From: Crenothrix polyspora
GTDB taxonomy: Bacteria > Pseudomonadota > Gammaproteobacteria > Methylococcales > Methylomonadaceae
Length of the DNA: 38,115 nucleotides
Reading direction: 5' to 3'
Assembly: GCA_945902915.1 (NCBI GenBank)
Contig: CAMDNJ010000014.1
Coordinates: forward strand, 1 to 38,115
Shown here in pieces: positions 1 to 7,851 of this stretch (its first letter is position 1; each line of letters starts with the position of its first letter). The translations under genes were made by a program, and so were the position numbers. The notes under the pieces were generated by a model that saw only the letters and a list, made by a program, of their open reading frames with translations, searched no databases and was not told where the DNA came from.

Positions 1-74
1 ACGCCTTGTTCTTTAATAAGTTTAACGACTTCTAATTTAAACGTGGTATCAAATACTCGACGTTCTTTATTCAT
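1..74 (-). CDS. IS3-family transposase OrfA, N-terminal part only (runs off window)
   Basis: Reading leftwards from the ATG at 74, the first 24 codons give MNKERRVFDTTFKLEVVKLI followed by KEQG. This is the characteristic start of the small helix-turn-helix protein (OrfA) of IS3-family insertion sequences, which binds the element ends and is normally joined to the DDE-domain OrfB by programmed frameshifting. A purine-rich GGGGAA lies 5-10 bases upstream of the ATG. The gene is cut by the window edge, so whether it is intact cannot be judged. Confidence 0.8.
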   Translation of the reverse strand, partial: MNKERRVFDTTFKLEVVKLIKEQG

Positions 75-109
75 GATGATTTCCCCATTTTGATTGATTA
101 AGTATATCA
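1..109 (-). mobile_element. Edge of an IS3-family insertion sequence
   Basis: The region upstream of the transposase start (75-109) is non-coding and, read on the minus strand, begins TGATATACTTAATCAAT, a plausible element terminus because IS3 ends start with TG. The exact boundary is inferred; the other end is outside the window. The next gene starts only about 10 bases beyond this putative terminus. Confidence 0.5.
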
Positions 110-119
110 ACCTATCTGG

Positions 120-1178
120 GTGTCTGTTTTTATTAGACCACTACACTTAGCTAATCGCTTAGTCATGGCACCTCTAACTCGAATGCGTGCACCTTTGAGT
201 TGCCCTACTGACTTAATGGCAACTTATTATGCGCAACGCGCCAGCGCAGGACTGAACATCTCTGAAGCTACACCTATCTCTCCGCAAGGCGTTGGCTATC
301 CTGCCACACCCGGCATTTATAATGACACGCAAGTGAGCGCTTGGAAAAAAATCACTGCGGCTGTTCATGCTAAGAATGGTCATATTTTCATGCAACTTTG
401 GCATGTCGGTAGAATTTCTCATCCCGACTTTCATAATGGCGAACTTCCCGTTGCCCCATCAGCTATCGCGCCCAAAGGCAATGCTATCACGCCAACAGGC
501 ATACAAGCCTTTGTTACGCCACGCGCCCTTGAAACGGATGAAATCCCTAGCATTATTGAGGACTATAAAACAGCGGCAAGCAATGCTTTAGAAGCCGGCT
601 TCGATGGCATTGAAATACACAGTGCTAATGGTTACTTGCTCGATGAGTTTTTGCGCGATGGCACGAATAAACGCACTGACAGCTATGGTGGTAGCGTAGA
701 AAATAGAGCGCGTTTTTTACTTGAAGTCACCGAGGCACTCATCAGCGTTTGTGGCGCAAATCGTGTTGGTATTCGCCTATCGCCCAGCGGCACCTTTAAT
801 GACATGAGTGATTCAAATCCTGAAGCCATTTTTGTTTATTTACTTAAACAATTAAATCCCTTAGGACTGGCTTATGTTCATATTGTTGATGCCTTAGAGG
901 GCGACATCAGACATGGCGCAAAGGTGATAAGTTTAGAGATACTAAGGGCGGCTTATAATGGCACTTTAATCGTTTGCGGAGGCTATGACCAAGTTCGCGC
1001 TGAAGATGCCATAGCAAAAGGCTTAGCCGATGCTGTCGCTTTTGGTCAGCTTTATATCGCTAACCCTGATCTTGCTGAACGTTTCAAGCTTAATGCACCG
1101 TTGAATACACCTGATACTAGCTCATTTTACGGCGGCACTGAGAAAGGCTACACGGATTACCCAAGTTTGGGGGAATAA
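120..1178 (+). CDS. Old yellow enzyme family ene-reductase (NemA-like), possibly 5'-truncated
   Basis: This is an FMN-dependent NAD(P)H oxidoreductase of the old yellow enzyme family, which reduces activated C=C bonds, nitrate esters or quinone-like electrophiles in the cytosol. The TIM-barrel signatures are present: VMAPLTRMRA near the N-terminus, the QLWHVGR segment, the active-site HSANGYLLDEFLRDGTN stretch (about residues 165-181) with the substrate-binding His/Asn pair, and the FMN-phosphate binding region near VCGGYD. At 352 residues it is slightly shorter than the usual 360-370. The start used here is a GTG. The residues before LANRLVMAPL do not match the family's usual LF.P..LG opening, and a probable IS3 end lies about 10 bases upstream, so the native start may have been lost. 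It is monocistronic, followed by a palindromic repeat. Confidence 0.85.
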   Translation: MSVFIRPLHLANRLVMAPLTRMRAPLSCPTDLMATYYAQRASAGLNISEATPISPQGVGYPATPGIYNDTQVSAWKKITAAVHAKNGHIFMQLWHVGRISHPDFHNGELPVAPSAIAPKGNAITPTGIQAFVTPRALETDEIPSIIEDYKTAASNALEAGFDGIEIHSANGYLLDEFLRDGTNKRTDSYGGSVENRARFLLEVTEALISVCGANRVGIRLSPSGTFNDMSDSNPEAIFVYLLKQLNPLGLAYVHIVDALEGDIRHGAKVISLEILRAAYNGTLIVCGGYDQVRAEDAIAKGLADAVAFGQLYIANPDLAERFKLNAPLNTPDTSSFYGGTEKGYTDYPSLGE

Positions 1179-1185
1179 AGCCAGG

Positions 1186-1268
1186 ATGGGTCGCGACCTG
1201 TCCCAGCTCGGCGAAATCAAAGCCAAGCTGGGGCTTGGCGTTCCCAACAAGGACAGGTCGCGACCCGC
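1186..1268. repeat. REP-like palindromic element with nested hairpins
   Basis: A perfect 16-bp inverted repeat, GGGTCGCGACCTGTCC (1188-1203) and its complement (1251-1266), encloses a second stem GCCAAGC/GCTTGGC (1222-1228 and 1233-1239). Each outer arm contains the 10-bp palindrome GGTCGCGACC. It fills the gap between two convergent genes, where it could end transcription from both sides. The GC-rich composition contrasts with the flanking DNA, as expected of a dispersed REP/BIME element. Confidence 0.7.
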
Positions 1269-1270
1269 CC

Positions 1271-2086
1271 CTACTTAACTTGGGCTTGCTGATTACGACT
1301 AATAAGACCCGCTTCAGCTTGAAGACGGGTGATTTGCTCCTTGCTTAGCTGCTTCACTAATAAATCACGACCAGAAGATGCACCCTTGACGCCCTGAGCG
1401 GCTGCCAAATTAAACCATAAATAAGCGCGTTCATTATCGCTATTCACAGCAAGCCCTAACTGATACATTTCACCCAGAGTCAATTGAGCATCGGCATAGC
1501 CATTGCGCGCTGCCTTTTCTAACCAGAAAAAAGCCCTCTTATAATCTTGGACTACACCTAAGCCTTTAAGCAAGGCATAGCCATAGCGGTATTGCGCCTC
1601 AACCTGACCTTGTTCGGCTGCTTTTTCAAACCACTGAACGGCCTTTTTATCATCCTTAGTATTCCACGGACTTAAAGCATAACGTAGGCCCATTTTTAAT
1701 TGCGACTTTGCATCACCTTGCTCAGCTAAATTAAGTAAGCTGTCATCACTAGTGATAGCTTCAGGATTGACAGCGGTAACTTGGCGCTTATATTCCACAA
1801 TTAAAATTGTGGTCACAAAAAACACCACCAACACAAGACAGACACCAAGAAACAGCCGCGATAAACTTAATACCCAGAAACTAAAATGGCAAACACTACA
1901 TCGATAGGGATTATAAAATAATCGCCTTAATAAATGCCGACTAGTTTGCCTCGACAATCTAAACTCAGCATCTCCACACTGAGGACAAACAGACGCTTTA
2001 GCTGAATAATCTTCACTCATGGAGGCACGGATTTTATTAAGATTTCGATGTGATTTTCGCATAATTGGCTCTTGTTCACTGTTCAT
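1271..2086 (-). CDS. Membrane-anchored zinc-ribbon, Sel1-repeat protein
   Basis: A 271-residue protein of unknown specific function. The N-terminal part has a zinc-ribbon-like set of cysteines (CPQC at 34-37 and CSVC at 63-66). One hydrophobic membrane segment follows (about 74-97, rich in L, V and F). The C-terminal half (about 112-235) holds three Sel1-like repeats of about 36 residues, for example AVQWFEKAAEQGQVEAQYRY and AFFWLEKAARNGYADAQ. Sel1 repeats are alpha-helical solenoids used for protein-protein contacts, so an adaptor role at the inner membrane is an inference. No strong ribosome binding site marks the start; ATGs at codons 9 and 23 are alternatives, the latter placing the first Cys close to the N-terminus. 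It appears monocistronic. Confidence 0.75.
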   Translation of the reverse strand: MNSEQEPIMRKSHRNLNKIRASMSEDYSAKASVCPQCGDAEFRLSRQTSRHLLRRLFYNPYRCSVCHFSFWVLSLSRLFLGVCLVLVVFFVTTILIVEYKRQVTAVNPEAITSDDSLLNLAEQGDAKSQLKMGLRYALSPWNTKDDKKAVQWFEKAAEQGQVEAQYRYGYALLKGLGVVQDYKRAFFWLEKAARNGYADAQLTLGEMYQLGLAVNSDNERAYLWFNLAAAQGVKGASSGRDLLVKQLSKEQITRLQAEAGLISRNQQAQVK

Positions 2087-2107
2087 AGTTAAGCGAATAA
2101 AGTAGCA

Positions 2108-2162
2108 TGGAGTGCAGAGCCTCAGCTCTGCGTTTTAAAACAGCTAAAGCTGTTTTTCTCCA
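2108..2162. repeat. Twin-hairpin intergenic element with short terminal inverted repeats
   Basis: Two adjacent stem-loops lie upstream of the Sel1 gene: GCAGAGC/GCTCTGC (2114-2120, 2125-2131) and AAACAGCT/AGCTGTTT just after it (about 2138-2154), the second followed by a T-run. The whole block is bracketed by TGGAG (2108-2112) and CTCCA (2158-2162). It resembles a small dispersed repeat. Because it sits beyond the end of mtkB, which ends at 2287 on the minus strand, it may also help end that transcript. Confidence 0.5.
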
Positions 2163-2286
2163 AGTACACATATTACTTAGCTATAAACAGTGAGGCTCCT
2201 AGTAAGAGAGCGACCTAATATAGATCGACCTCTACAACAATATACAAACTTGCTTGCAATCCACTAAAAGGTCATACAAGCATCAA

Positions 2287-3174
2287 TTACATAGCAGCCA
2301 ATACGGCAGCCACCGTGTCACCCATAGCAGCAGGCGTTGGACAAATAACAACACCTAAGTCTTTTAGCAGCGCTACTTTTTCAGCAGCACTTTCGCCTGC
2401 TGAAGAAATAATAGCACCCGCATGGCCCATGCGACGGCCTTCTGGTGCAGTCAATCCAGCAATATAAGCAATAACGGGCTTGGTCATGTGTTCTTTAGCA
2501 AATAAGCCAGCCTCTACTTCTTGAGGACCACCGATTTCACCAATCATTAAGATAACTTTGGTTTCGGGATCTTGCTCGAATTTCTCAAGAATATCGCGAT
2601 GTGAGCTACCGTTAATAGGATCACCACCAATACCTACGGAAGTAGAAACGCCAATACCTAAGCGCTTCATTTGATCGGCTGCTTCATAGCCCAAGGTACC
2701 TGAACGCCCAACGATACCGACATGACCTGGCAAATAGATATGTCCAGGCATAATACCCAACATGGCTCGTCCAGGGCTAATAGTGCCTGCACAATTAGGT
2801 CCCGTCAATATCATACGTTGATCTTTAGGGAAACGGCGTAGAAAATTCTTAACCGTCATCATATCTTGGGTAGGAATACCATCGGTAATCGCCACGCAGT
2901 ACTTAATGCCGGCATCAGCCGATTCCATAATAGAATCTGCTGCAAAAGCAGGGGGTACAAAGATAATGCTGGCTTCTGCGCCTGCTTGCTGTACCGCTTC
3001 TTTACAGGTATTAAAAACCGGCAAGCCCAAATGAGTCTGACCACCTTTGCCCGGTGTAATACCACCGACGACATTAGAGCCGTAGTTGATCATGTCTTGT
3101 GCGTGGAAGCTACCAATTTTTCCAGTAAAACCCTGAACGACAATACGAGTTGTTTCGTTAATAAAAATAGCCAT
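2287..3174 (-). CDS. mtkB: Malate-CoA ligase (malate thiokinase) alpha subunit
   Basis: This is the CoA-binding and phosphohistidine subunit that, with MtkA, converts malate, CoA and ATP to malyl-CoA in the serine cycle. The 295-residue protein is a SucD-type fold: an N-terminal Rossmann domain (VVQGFTGKIG, about 12-21), the GPNCAGTISPG segment, and the C-terminal ligase domain with the active-site histidine in GHAGAIIS (about 250-257). Succinyl-CoA synthetase alpha looks very similar; the malate assignment rests on the immediately adjacent malyl-CoA lyase and other serine-cycle genes. The ATG follows the mtkA stop codon directly (TAAATG), with GGAG as ribosome binding site inside the mtkA end, so the subunits should be translationally coupled. 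Confidence 0.88.
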   Translation of the reverse strand: MAIFINETTRIVVQGFTGKIGSFHAQDMINYGSNVVGGITPGKGGQTHLGLPVFNTCKEAVQQAGAEASIIFVPPAFAADSIMESADAGIKYCVAITDGIPTQDMMTVKNFLRRFPKDQRMILTGPNCAGTISPGRAMLGIMPGHIYLPGHVGIVGRSGTLGYEAADQMKRLGIGVSTSVGIGGDPINGSSHRDILEKFEQDPETKVILMIGEIGGPQEVEAGLFAKEHMTKPVIAYIAGLTAPEGRRMGHAGAIISSAGESAAEKVALLKDLGVVICPTPAAMGDTVAAVLAAM

Positions 3175-4368
3175 TTAAATCTCCAAAGCCGCTGCTTTTG
3201 CGACGACTTCATTACGTGCCTGCACTGCTTTTTCAGCAGCTTCCGCTAAAGTATCCGCAGTAATAATCGGCAAGCCACTTTCTGCAATAATGCGACGACC
3301 TTCTTCTACGTTAGTGCCTGATAAGCGTACAATTAACGGCACTTGCATATCAATTTTTCTGACCGCTTGCACCACACCTTCAGCAATCCAATCACAGCGA
3401 TTAATACCTGCAAAAATATTAACTAACATGGCTTTAACGCCTTTGTCTGCCAATACTAAACGGAAGGCTTTTTCAGTGCGCTCAGCTGAAGCACCACCAC
3501 CGACATCCAAGAAATTAGCAGGCTCACCACCGGCCAGCTTAATCATGTCCATAGTCGCCATGGCCAAACCTGCACCATTAATCATGCAACCGATATCACC
3601 ATCCAAGCCAACATAGCTTAAGCCACGATCTGCTGCGGCCATTTCACGAGGGTCTTCTTGGGTTTTATCACGTAGTTCAGAAATCTTGAGTTGTCTAAAT
3701 AGCGCATTATCATCAATGCCCATTTTCGCATCTAAGGCAACCAATTCACCGTTACCGGTTACGACTAAGGGATTAATCTCTAACATACTGACATCAAGGT
3801 CACGCAAGGCCCTATAACAGCCTTTGATGGTTTTAACCGCATGACTCAAGATCTCAGCTTCTAAGCCTAAGGCAAAAGCCATTTCTCTGGCTTGAAAATC
3901 TTGCAAGCCTACCGCCGGCTCAATATAAATCTTAGTAATGGCTTCTGGATTATTCAGCGCCAACTCTTCGATTTCCATACCGCCTTGCGCAGAACCTACC
4001 ATGACAATACGTTCAGAACTACGATCTACTAATAAACAAAAATAGAGTTCCTTGGCGATTTCAGTGCCCGCTTCAACATAAAGTCTTGAACAGACTTTAC
4101 CCGCAGGGCCAGTTTGATGCGTTACCAAACGCTTACCTAATAACTCACTCGCCGCGACTTGCACTTCATCATGAGTTTTACAGATTTTAATGCCGCCAGC
4201 TTTGCCACGTGCACCTGAATGAATTTGAGCCTTAACCGCCCATACATGGCCGCCGATTTCTCTGGCACGTTGTACCGCATCTTCTGGACTGTAAGCCAAT
4301 CCGCCTTCAGCGATTTTGACCCCGTAACCACTTAAAATAGCTTTCGCTTGATACTCATGAATATCCAC
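3175..4368 (-). CDS. mtkA: Malate-CoA ligase (malate thiokinase) beta subunit
   Basis: This is the ATP-grasp subunit of malate thiokinase, partner of MtkB. The start chosen is GTG at 4368, preceded by AGGAGA six bases upstream and giving the family opening [12 protein letters not shown]; an upstream in-frame extension of 14 codons has no such support. The protein is 397 residues, normal for the family. It shows the ATP-grasp N-terminal region ([17 protein letters not shown]), the metal/nucleotide motif LEINPLVV, and the C-terminal CoA-ligase domain with FLDVGGGAS and the [10 protein letters not shown] segment that contacts the active-site loop. It follows mcl after a 170-base repeat-rich gap and abuts mtkB. 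Confidence 0.88.
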   Translation of the reverse strand: MDIHEYQAKAILSGYGVKIAEGGLAYSPEDAVQRAREIGGHVWAVKAQIHSGARGKAGGIKICKTHDEVQVAASELLGKRLVTHQTGPAGKVCSRLYVEAGTEIAKELYFCLLVDRSSERIVMVGSAQGGMEIEELALNNPEAITKIYIEPAVGLQDFQAREMAFALGLEAEILSHAVKTIKGCYRALRDLDVSMLEINPLVVTGNGELVALDAKMGIDDNALFRQLKISELRDKTQEDPREMAAADRGLSYVGLDGDIGCMINGAGLAMATMDMIKLAGGEPANFLDVGGGASAERTEKAFRLVLADKGVKAMLVNIFAGINRCDWIAEGVVQAVRKIDMQVPLIVRLSGTNVEEGRRIIAESGLPIITADTLAEAAEKAVQARNEVVAKAAALEI

Positions 4369-4397
4369 AGCATCTCCTATAATGTCAATGGCTAAAG

Positions 4398-4561
4398 GCA
4401 AAAAGCGCAAGGCGATGTTTTCGCCTTTTGCCTTTTGCCCTTCGCCTTATTTAATTTTTGCAACAATCGTTACTGAAAAAAGTGCAAGGCCAAAGCCGCA
4501 AGGGGATGTTTTTCGCCTTTCGCCTTTCGCCTTTCGCCTTATTTAATTTTTGCCGCAATCG
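4398..4561 (-). repeat. Imperfect ~90-bp tandem duplication including the 3' end of mcl, with heptamer array
   Basis: The spacer between mcl and mtkA contains two related units (4398-4469 and 4475-4561). Each ends, on the plus strand, with a TTCGCC-rich tract followed by CGCCTTATTTAATTTTTGC and CAATCG. In the right copy this is the terminal coding sequence and TAA of mcl; in the left copy the same 27-base stretch (4443-4469, two mismatches) is non-coding. The right unit carries four tandem CGCCTTT heptamers (about 4512-4540). It looks like a local duplication of the gene end plus expansion of a simple repeat. Confidence 0.7.
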
Positions 4562-5489
4562 CTTCGGCTGCTCTAACCACATTACTGGCCATTTTTTCTG
4601 ATGCCGCATCAATCAAGCGACCATCTAAAGCCGCAGCACCTTTACCTTGAGCAGCGGCTTCTTGCAAAGCCACTAAAATACGCTTAGCTTTTTCAACTTC
4701 AGCAGCGGGTGGCGTGAACACTTCATTTGCTAATTCAACCTGTGACGGATGTATCGCCCATTTACCTTCACAACCTAAGGCTGCGGCACGTTTTGCCGCT
4801 AACTTAAAGCCTTCAGGGTCTTTAAAGTCACCAAAGGGGCCATCAATAGGGCGTAAACCATAAGCGCGACAAGCGACTGTCATGCGACTAATAGCAGCAT
4901 GCCATTGATCACCGGGATAATCAGGGTTTAAACCGCCGATATTAGTGGTACGTGCGCGGTTACTAGCTGCGTAATCGGCAACTCCAAAATGCATGGCTTC
5001 AAGACGACCTAAAGTGCCATTACGAGCAATATCTTCAACATTAGCCATTCCTAATGCTGTTTCTATTAAAGCTTCAATACCGATTTTATTTTTCAGCCCT
5101 TGCTGCATTTCTAATTGGTTAAGCATCGCTTCAACCATATAGACATCGGCATATACACCGACTTTAGGAATCAAGATAGTGTCTAGTTTTGCGCCGCACT
5201 GCTCGACTAAATCAACCACATCACGCACCATATATTGGGTATCTAGACCATTAATACGTACAGAAATAGTCACGCCATGACCTTTCCAATCCATATCGTT
5301 AATGGCTTCAATAATATTCTTACGGGCACGCAGCTTGTCATCGGGAGCCACCGCATCTTCTAAATCTAGAAAAATAAAATCCGCGCCACTCTTCATAGCT
5401 TTTTCAAACATCTCAGGATTTGATCCTGGAACCGCTAATTCGCAACGTTGAACGCGCTGAACTGACGCTGTGTATAAAGTGTGACTCAT
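4539..5489 (-). CDS. mcl: Malyl-CoA lyase (serine cycle)
   Basis: This enzyme splits malyl-CoA into acetyl-CoA and glyoxylate, the step after malate thiokinase. The 316-residue protein is a HpcH/HpaI-citrate lyase beta superfamily member: RCELAVPGSNPEMFEKA near the N-terminus, the metal-binding FIFLDLEDAVAPDDK (about 35-49) with Glu/Asp ligands, the IEALIETALGM segment (about 138-148) with the second metal-binding Glu, HFGVADYAA, and the lid-region motif KWAIHPSQVE. A citrate lyase beta subunit is the alternative but the neighbours make malyl-CoA lyase far more likely. It is the first gene of the leftward block and starts opposite sga; TAGGAA upstream of the ATG is a reasonable ribosome binding site. 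Confidence 0.92.
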   Translation of the reverse strand: MSHTLYTASVQRVQRCELAVPGSNPEMFEKAMKSGADFIFLDLEDAVAPDDKLRARKNIIEAINDMDWKGHGVTISVRINGLDTQYMVRDVVDLVEQCGAKLDTILIPKVGVYADVYMVEAMLNQLEMQQGLKNKIGIEALIETALGMANVEDIARNGTLGRLEAMHFGVADYAASNRARTTNIGGLNPDYPGDQWHAAISRMTVACRAYGLRPIDGPFGDFKDPEGFKLAAKRAAALGCEGKWAIHPSQVELANEVFTPPAAEVEKAKRILVALQEAAAQGKGAAALDGRLIDAASEKMASNVVRAAEAIAAKIK

Positions 5490-5786
5490 TTGTACATTCC
5501 TAATGTCAATAAACTAAAGTTGTTGTTTGTTATCGGCTAAAGACTTAAAGGCTAAAGGCTCAAGACTAAGGGCTAAAGGTGAGCTGTGTCCGAAACAAAT
5601 AAATCGTCCATTCTACTTTTAGCACCAATAATGTCAATTTTTAACGCGATATATCCCGACAACGTCGCAATCAAATCTTGCTGAATACTAATGGCTATGT
5701 CATGATTATCGGCTTTTTGGGTCTAGTGCTTTTAAGCCAAAAAATCCAGATTTATAACTTTTAACTATCTACTAAGAGGCAACCCC
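5490..5786. promoter_or_regulatory. Divergent intergenic region between mcl and sga
   Basis: These 297 bases must hold promoters for both serine-cycle blocks. Next to mcl is a degenerate repeat of AAAGGCT units (about 5534-5580), related to the heptamers at the other end of mcl. Closer to sga, TTTTTGG (5714-5720) and CCAAAAA (5737-5743) form an inverted repeat with a 16-base gap, which could be an operator or a leader hairpin. AGAGG seven bases before the sga ATG is its ribosome binding site. I could not identify convincing -35/-10 pairs. Confidence 0.45.
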
Positions 5787-6950
5787 ATGGCTGGTCGTAA
5801 CCACCTATATATCCCAGGCCCTACCAACGTACCGAATGAAATTCTGAATGCGATGCATATCACCATGGAAGATCATCGCTCACCTGTTTTTCCTAAGTTA
5901 CTAACGCCTCTGTTAGAAGATTTAAAGAAAATATTCAAAACAGAAACTGGACAAGCCTTTGTCTTCCCTGCAACGGGGACTGCCGGTTGGGAAGTCGCCT
6001 TAACCAACACCTTAAATCCTGGCGATAAAGTATTAATCTACCGTTTCGGTCAGTTTAGTCATTTGTGGGCTGAAATGGCTAAACGCCTAGGCTTTGATGT
6101 TGAAATTCATCAAGAAATTTGGGGTAAAGGCATACCACTAGATAAGCTAGAAGCACGCCTTAAAGAAGATGATGCGCACCAAATCAAAGCGGTTTTAGCG
6201 ACTCATAACGAAACTGCAACCGGTGTGACCAGTGACATAGGTGGTGTTCGTAAAGCCATGAATGCCGCTAACCACCCTGCGCTATTATTTGTTGATGGTG
6301 TAAGTTCCATAGCCAGCTTAGATTTTCGCATGGACGAATGGGCTGTTGATGGCGCTATCAGTGGCTCGCAAAAAGGCTTTATGATGCCAGCGGGCGGTGC
6401 CTTCTTAGCGTTTAGCCAAAAAGCCCTAGCCGCCACTGAAGTCTGTACTTATCCACGTTGCTTTTTGGATTTAAGAGATCAGATGACCGCCAATAAAGAC
6501 GGTTACACACCTTATACGCCGGCATTACCGATCTTATACGGTTTGCGTAAAGCAATAGATATGCTACTAGAAGAAGGCTTAGAAAATGTCTTCGCTCGTC
6601 ACTATCGCTTAGCCGAAGGCACACGTAAAGCAGTTGCTGCTTGGGGCTTAAGCATTTGTGCACAGCCTGGTTTTGAATCAAACACCGTAACCGCCATTAT
6701 TGTTCCTGAAGATAAAGACGCGCGTACCGTAATTAGCACTGCGTTTAATAAATATAATATCTCTTTAGGTGGTGGTCTTGCTGAGTTAGCAGGTAAAGCC
6801 TTCCGTATCGGTCATGTCGGTGATATGAATGATGTGTCTATGTTAGGCGCGATTGCCGGTGTAGAAATGGCTTTATTAGACTGCGGCTTTGATATTAAAC
6901 CAGGTAGCGGCGTCGCTGCTGCCATTGAATATTATCGTGCAACGGCGTAA
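5787..6950 (+). CDS. sga: Serine-glyoxylate aminotransferase
   Basis: This PLP-dependent class V aminotransferase transfers the amino group from serine to glyoxylate, giving hydroxypyruvate and glycine, a defining serine-cycle step. The 387-residue protein has the family opening HLYIPGPTNVPNEI, FPATGTAGWEVALTN (about 60-74) for cofactor phosphate contact, the LATHNETATGV segment, DGVSSIASLDFRMDEW, and the PLP lysine in SGSQKGFMMPAGG (Lys about 196). The C-terminal FRIGHVGDMN motif carries the substrate-carboxylate arginine. It heads the rightward block; a 14-bp stem-loop separates it from the next gene. Confidence 0.93.
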   Translation: MAGRNHLYIPGPTNVPNEILNAMHITMEDHRSPVFPKLLTPLLEDLKKIFKTETGQAFVFPATGTAGWEVALTNTLNPGDKVLIYRFGQFSHLWAEMAKRLGFDVEIHQEIWGKGIPLDKLEARLKEDDAHQIKAVLATHNETATGVTSDIGGVRKAMNAANHPALLFVDGVSSIASLDFRMDEWAVDGAISGSQKGFMMPAGGAFLAFSQKALAATEVCTYPRCFLDLRDQMTANKDGYTPYTPALPILYGLRKAIDMLLEEGLENVFARHYRLAEGTRKAVAAWGLSICAQPGFESNTVTAIIVPEDKDARTVISTAFNKYNISLGGGLAELAGKAFRIGHVGDMNDVSMLGAIAGVEMALLDCGFDIKPGSGVAAAIEYYRATA

Positions 6951-7008
6951 TAGCTTTAGTTTTTTAGCCTGATAGTCTAAGCTAGAGCCTCAGCGTTTAG
7001 TAATGACC

Positions 7009-7040
7009 TAAACAAGTGTTAAAACCTTAACACTTGTTTA
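7009..7040 (+). terminator. Perfect 14-bp stem-loop downstream of sga
   Basis: TAAACAAGTGTTAA (7009-7022) pairs exactly with 7027-7040 around a four-base AACC loop. There is no clear U-run after it, so it may act as a partial terminator, a transcript-stabilising hairpin that raises sga expression over the downstream genes, or a binding site. The role is inferred; the structure is seen directly. Confidence 0.5.
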
Positions 7041-7080
7041 CCTAGTCACAACGACAAAAACTCTCATGGCGGGATTTTTT

Positions 7081-7851
7081 ATGACAGGCCAACAGTCTCC
7101 AAAAGCTACTGAATTAATTAATGAAATTAATACCTATTTCTCTAAATATCGCAAACCTAGCGATTGGCAAATTAAACTATTAAAAAAGAAAGCCGATAAC
7201 TTAAAAGGCAAAATAACCGATAGCCTATATTATGGCTTACACGGAAATATCGCTGCTTTAGAAGATGATATTCCGGCACTTAGACAACACTTTCAAAGGG
7301 CTATCAAGCTAAGCCCTACCAGCAGTCAATCGCAACTCCAATACCTAGCTGCCTTAAAAAACAGAGGACTTTGTTCAGAAGAATTAGTCCTTTGCAAAGC
7401 CATGCTAGAGCAGTTCCCTGATCATTCAGAAGAAATATTTTTATGGATGGCTGAGTCTGCTTTTATGTCCTGTCGAATGCATGAGGCCCACCAGTTTTTA
7501 GCGCAAATAAAAAATAAAGATGAAAGTAACTCACTATTCCCGCACATTATAGAGAGCCAATTTATTTTTAAAGCAGCGGGATTAAGCGATGAGCTAGCCT
7601 CGCATTTACACAGCTTGGCGTATGCATTAGTACAAAAATTCGGTCTTTATTTTTCTAGCACTGGTTTAAGCGTTACCCCTAGAGGTTATGTACATTGTCA
7701 ACTTTACCTTGATCTACCGATTGAAGAGATCTACGATCTTAACTACCAATTAGCTTTAGAATTAGTTAATAATACCGAAAACACCTACAGCGACACCCTA
7801 CTGTTTGAGTTTAATTCCATTGCTGTTTTTGAAGAGAGAACTCCCTCATGA
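7081..7851 (+). CDS. Uncharacterised TPR-like protein in the serine-cycle operon
   Basis: I do not recognise a named family. The protein (256 residues from the ATG at 7081, which has GGCGGGA upstream; ATG at 7066 in the same frame adds five residues but lacks a binding site) is predicted soluble. Residues about 35-150 read as helical repeats typical of TPR solenoids: ADNLKGKITDSLYYGLHGNI, ALRQHFQRAIKLSPTSSQSQ, and a segment with FPDHSEEIFLWMAESAF. The C-terminal 100 residues have no recognisable motif. Its stop overlaps the start of the HEPN-like gene (ATGA), so the two are probably co-translated and may form a complex. Confidence 0.65.
   Translation: MTGQQSPKATELINEINTYFSKYRKPSDWQIKLLKKKADNLKGKITDSLYYGLHGNIAALEDDIPALRQHFQRAIKLSPTSSQSQLQYLAALKNRGLCSEELVLCKAMLEQFPDHSEEIFLWMAESAFMSCRMHEAHQFLAQIKNKDESNSLFPHIIESQFIFKAAGLSDELASHLHSLAYALVQKFGLYFSSTGLSVTPRGYVHCQLYLDLPIEEIYDLNYQLALELVNNTENTYSDTLLFEFNSIAVFEERTPS

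Noticed and set aside
2866-3249. 127-codon plus-strand open frame across mtkB/mtkA
   Set aside because: Antisense shadow of conserved genes, with no recognisable motif.
2287-4368. Reading the two ligase genes as succinyl-CoA synthetase (sucCD)
   Set aside because: The folds are nearly identical, but the adjacent malyl-CoA lyase and other serine-cycle genes make malate thiokinase the better call.
4512-4540. CRISPR-like array
   Set aside because: The units are contiguous heptamers without spacers; this is a simple tandem repeat.
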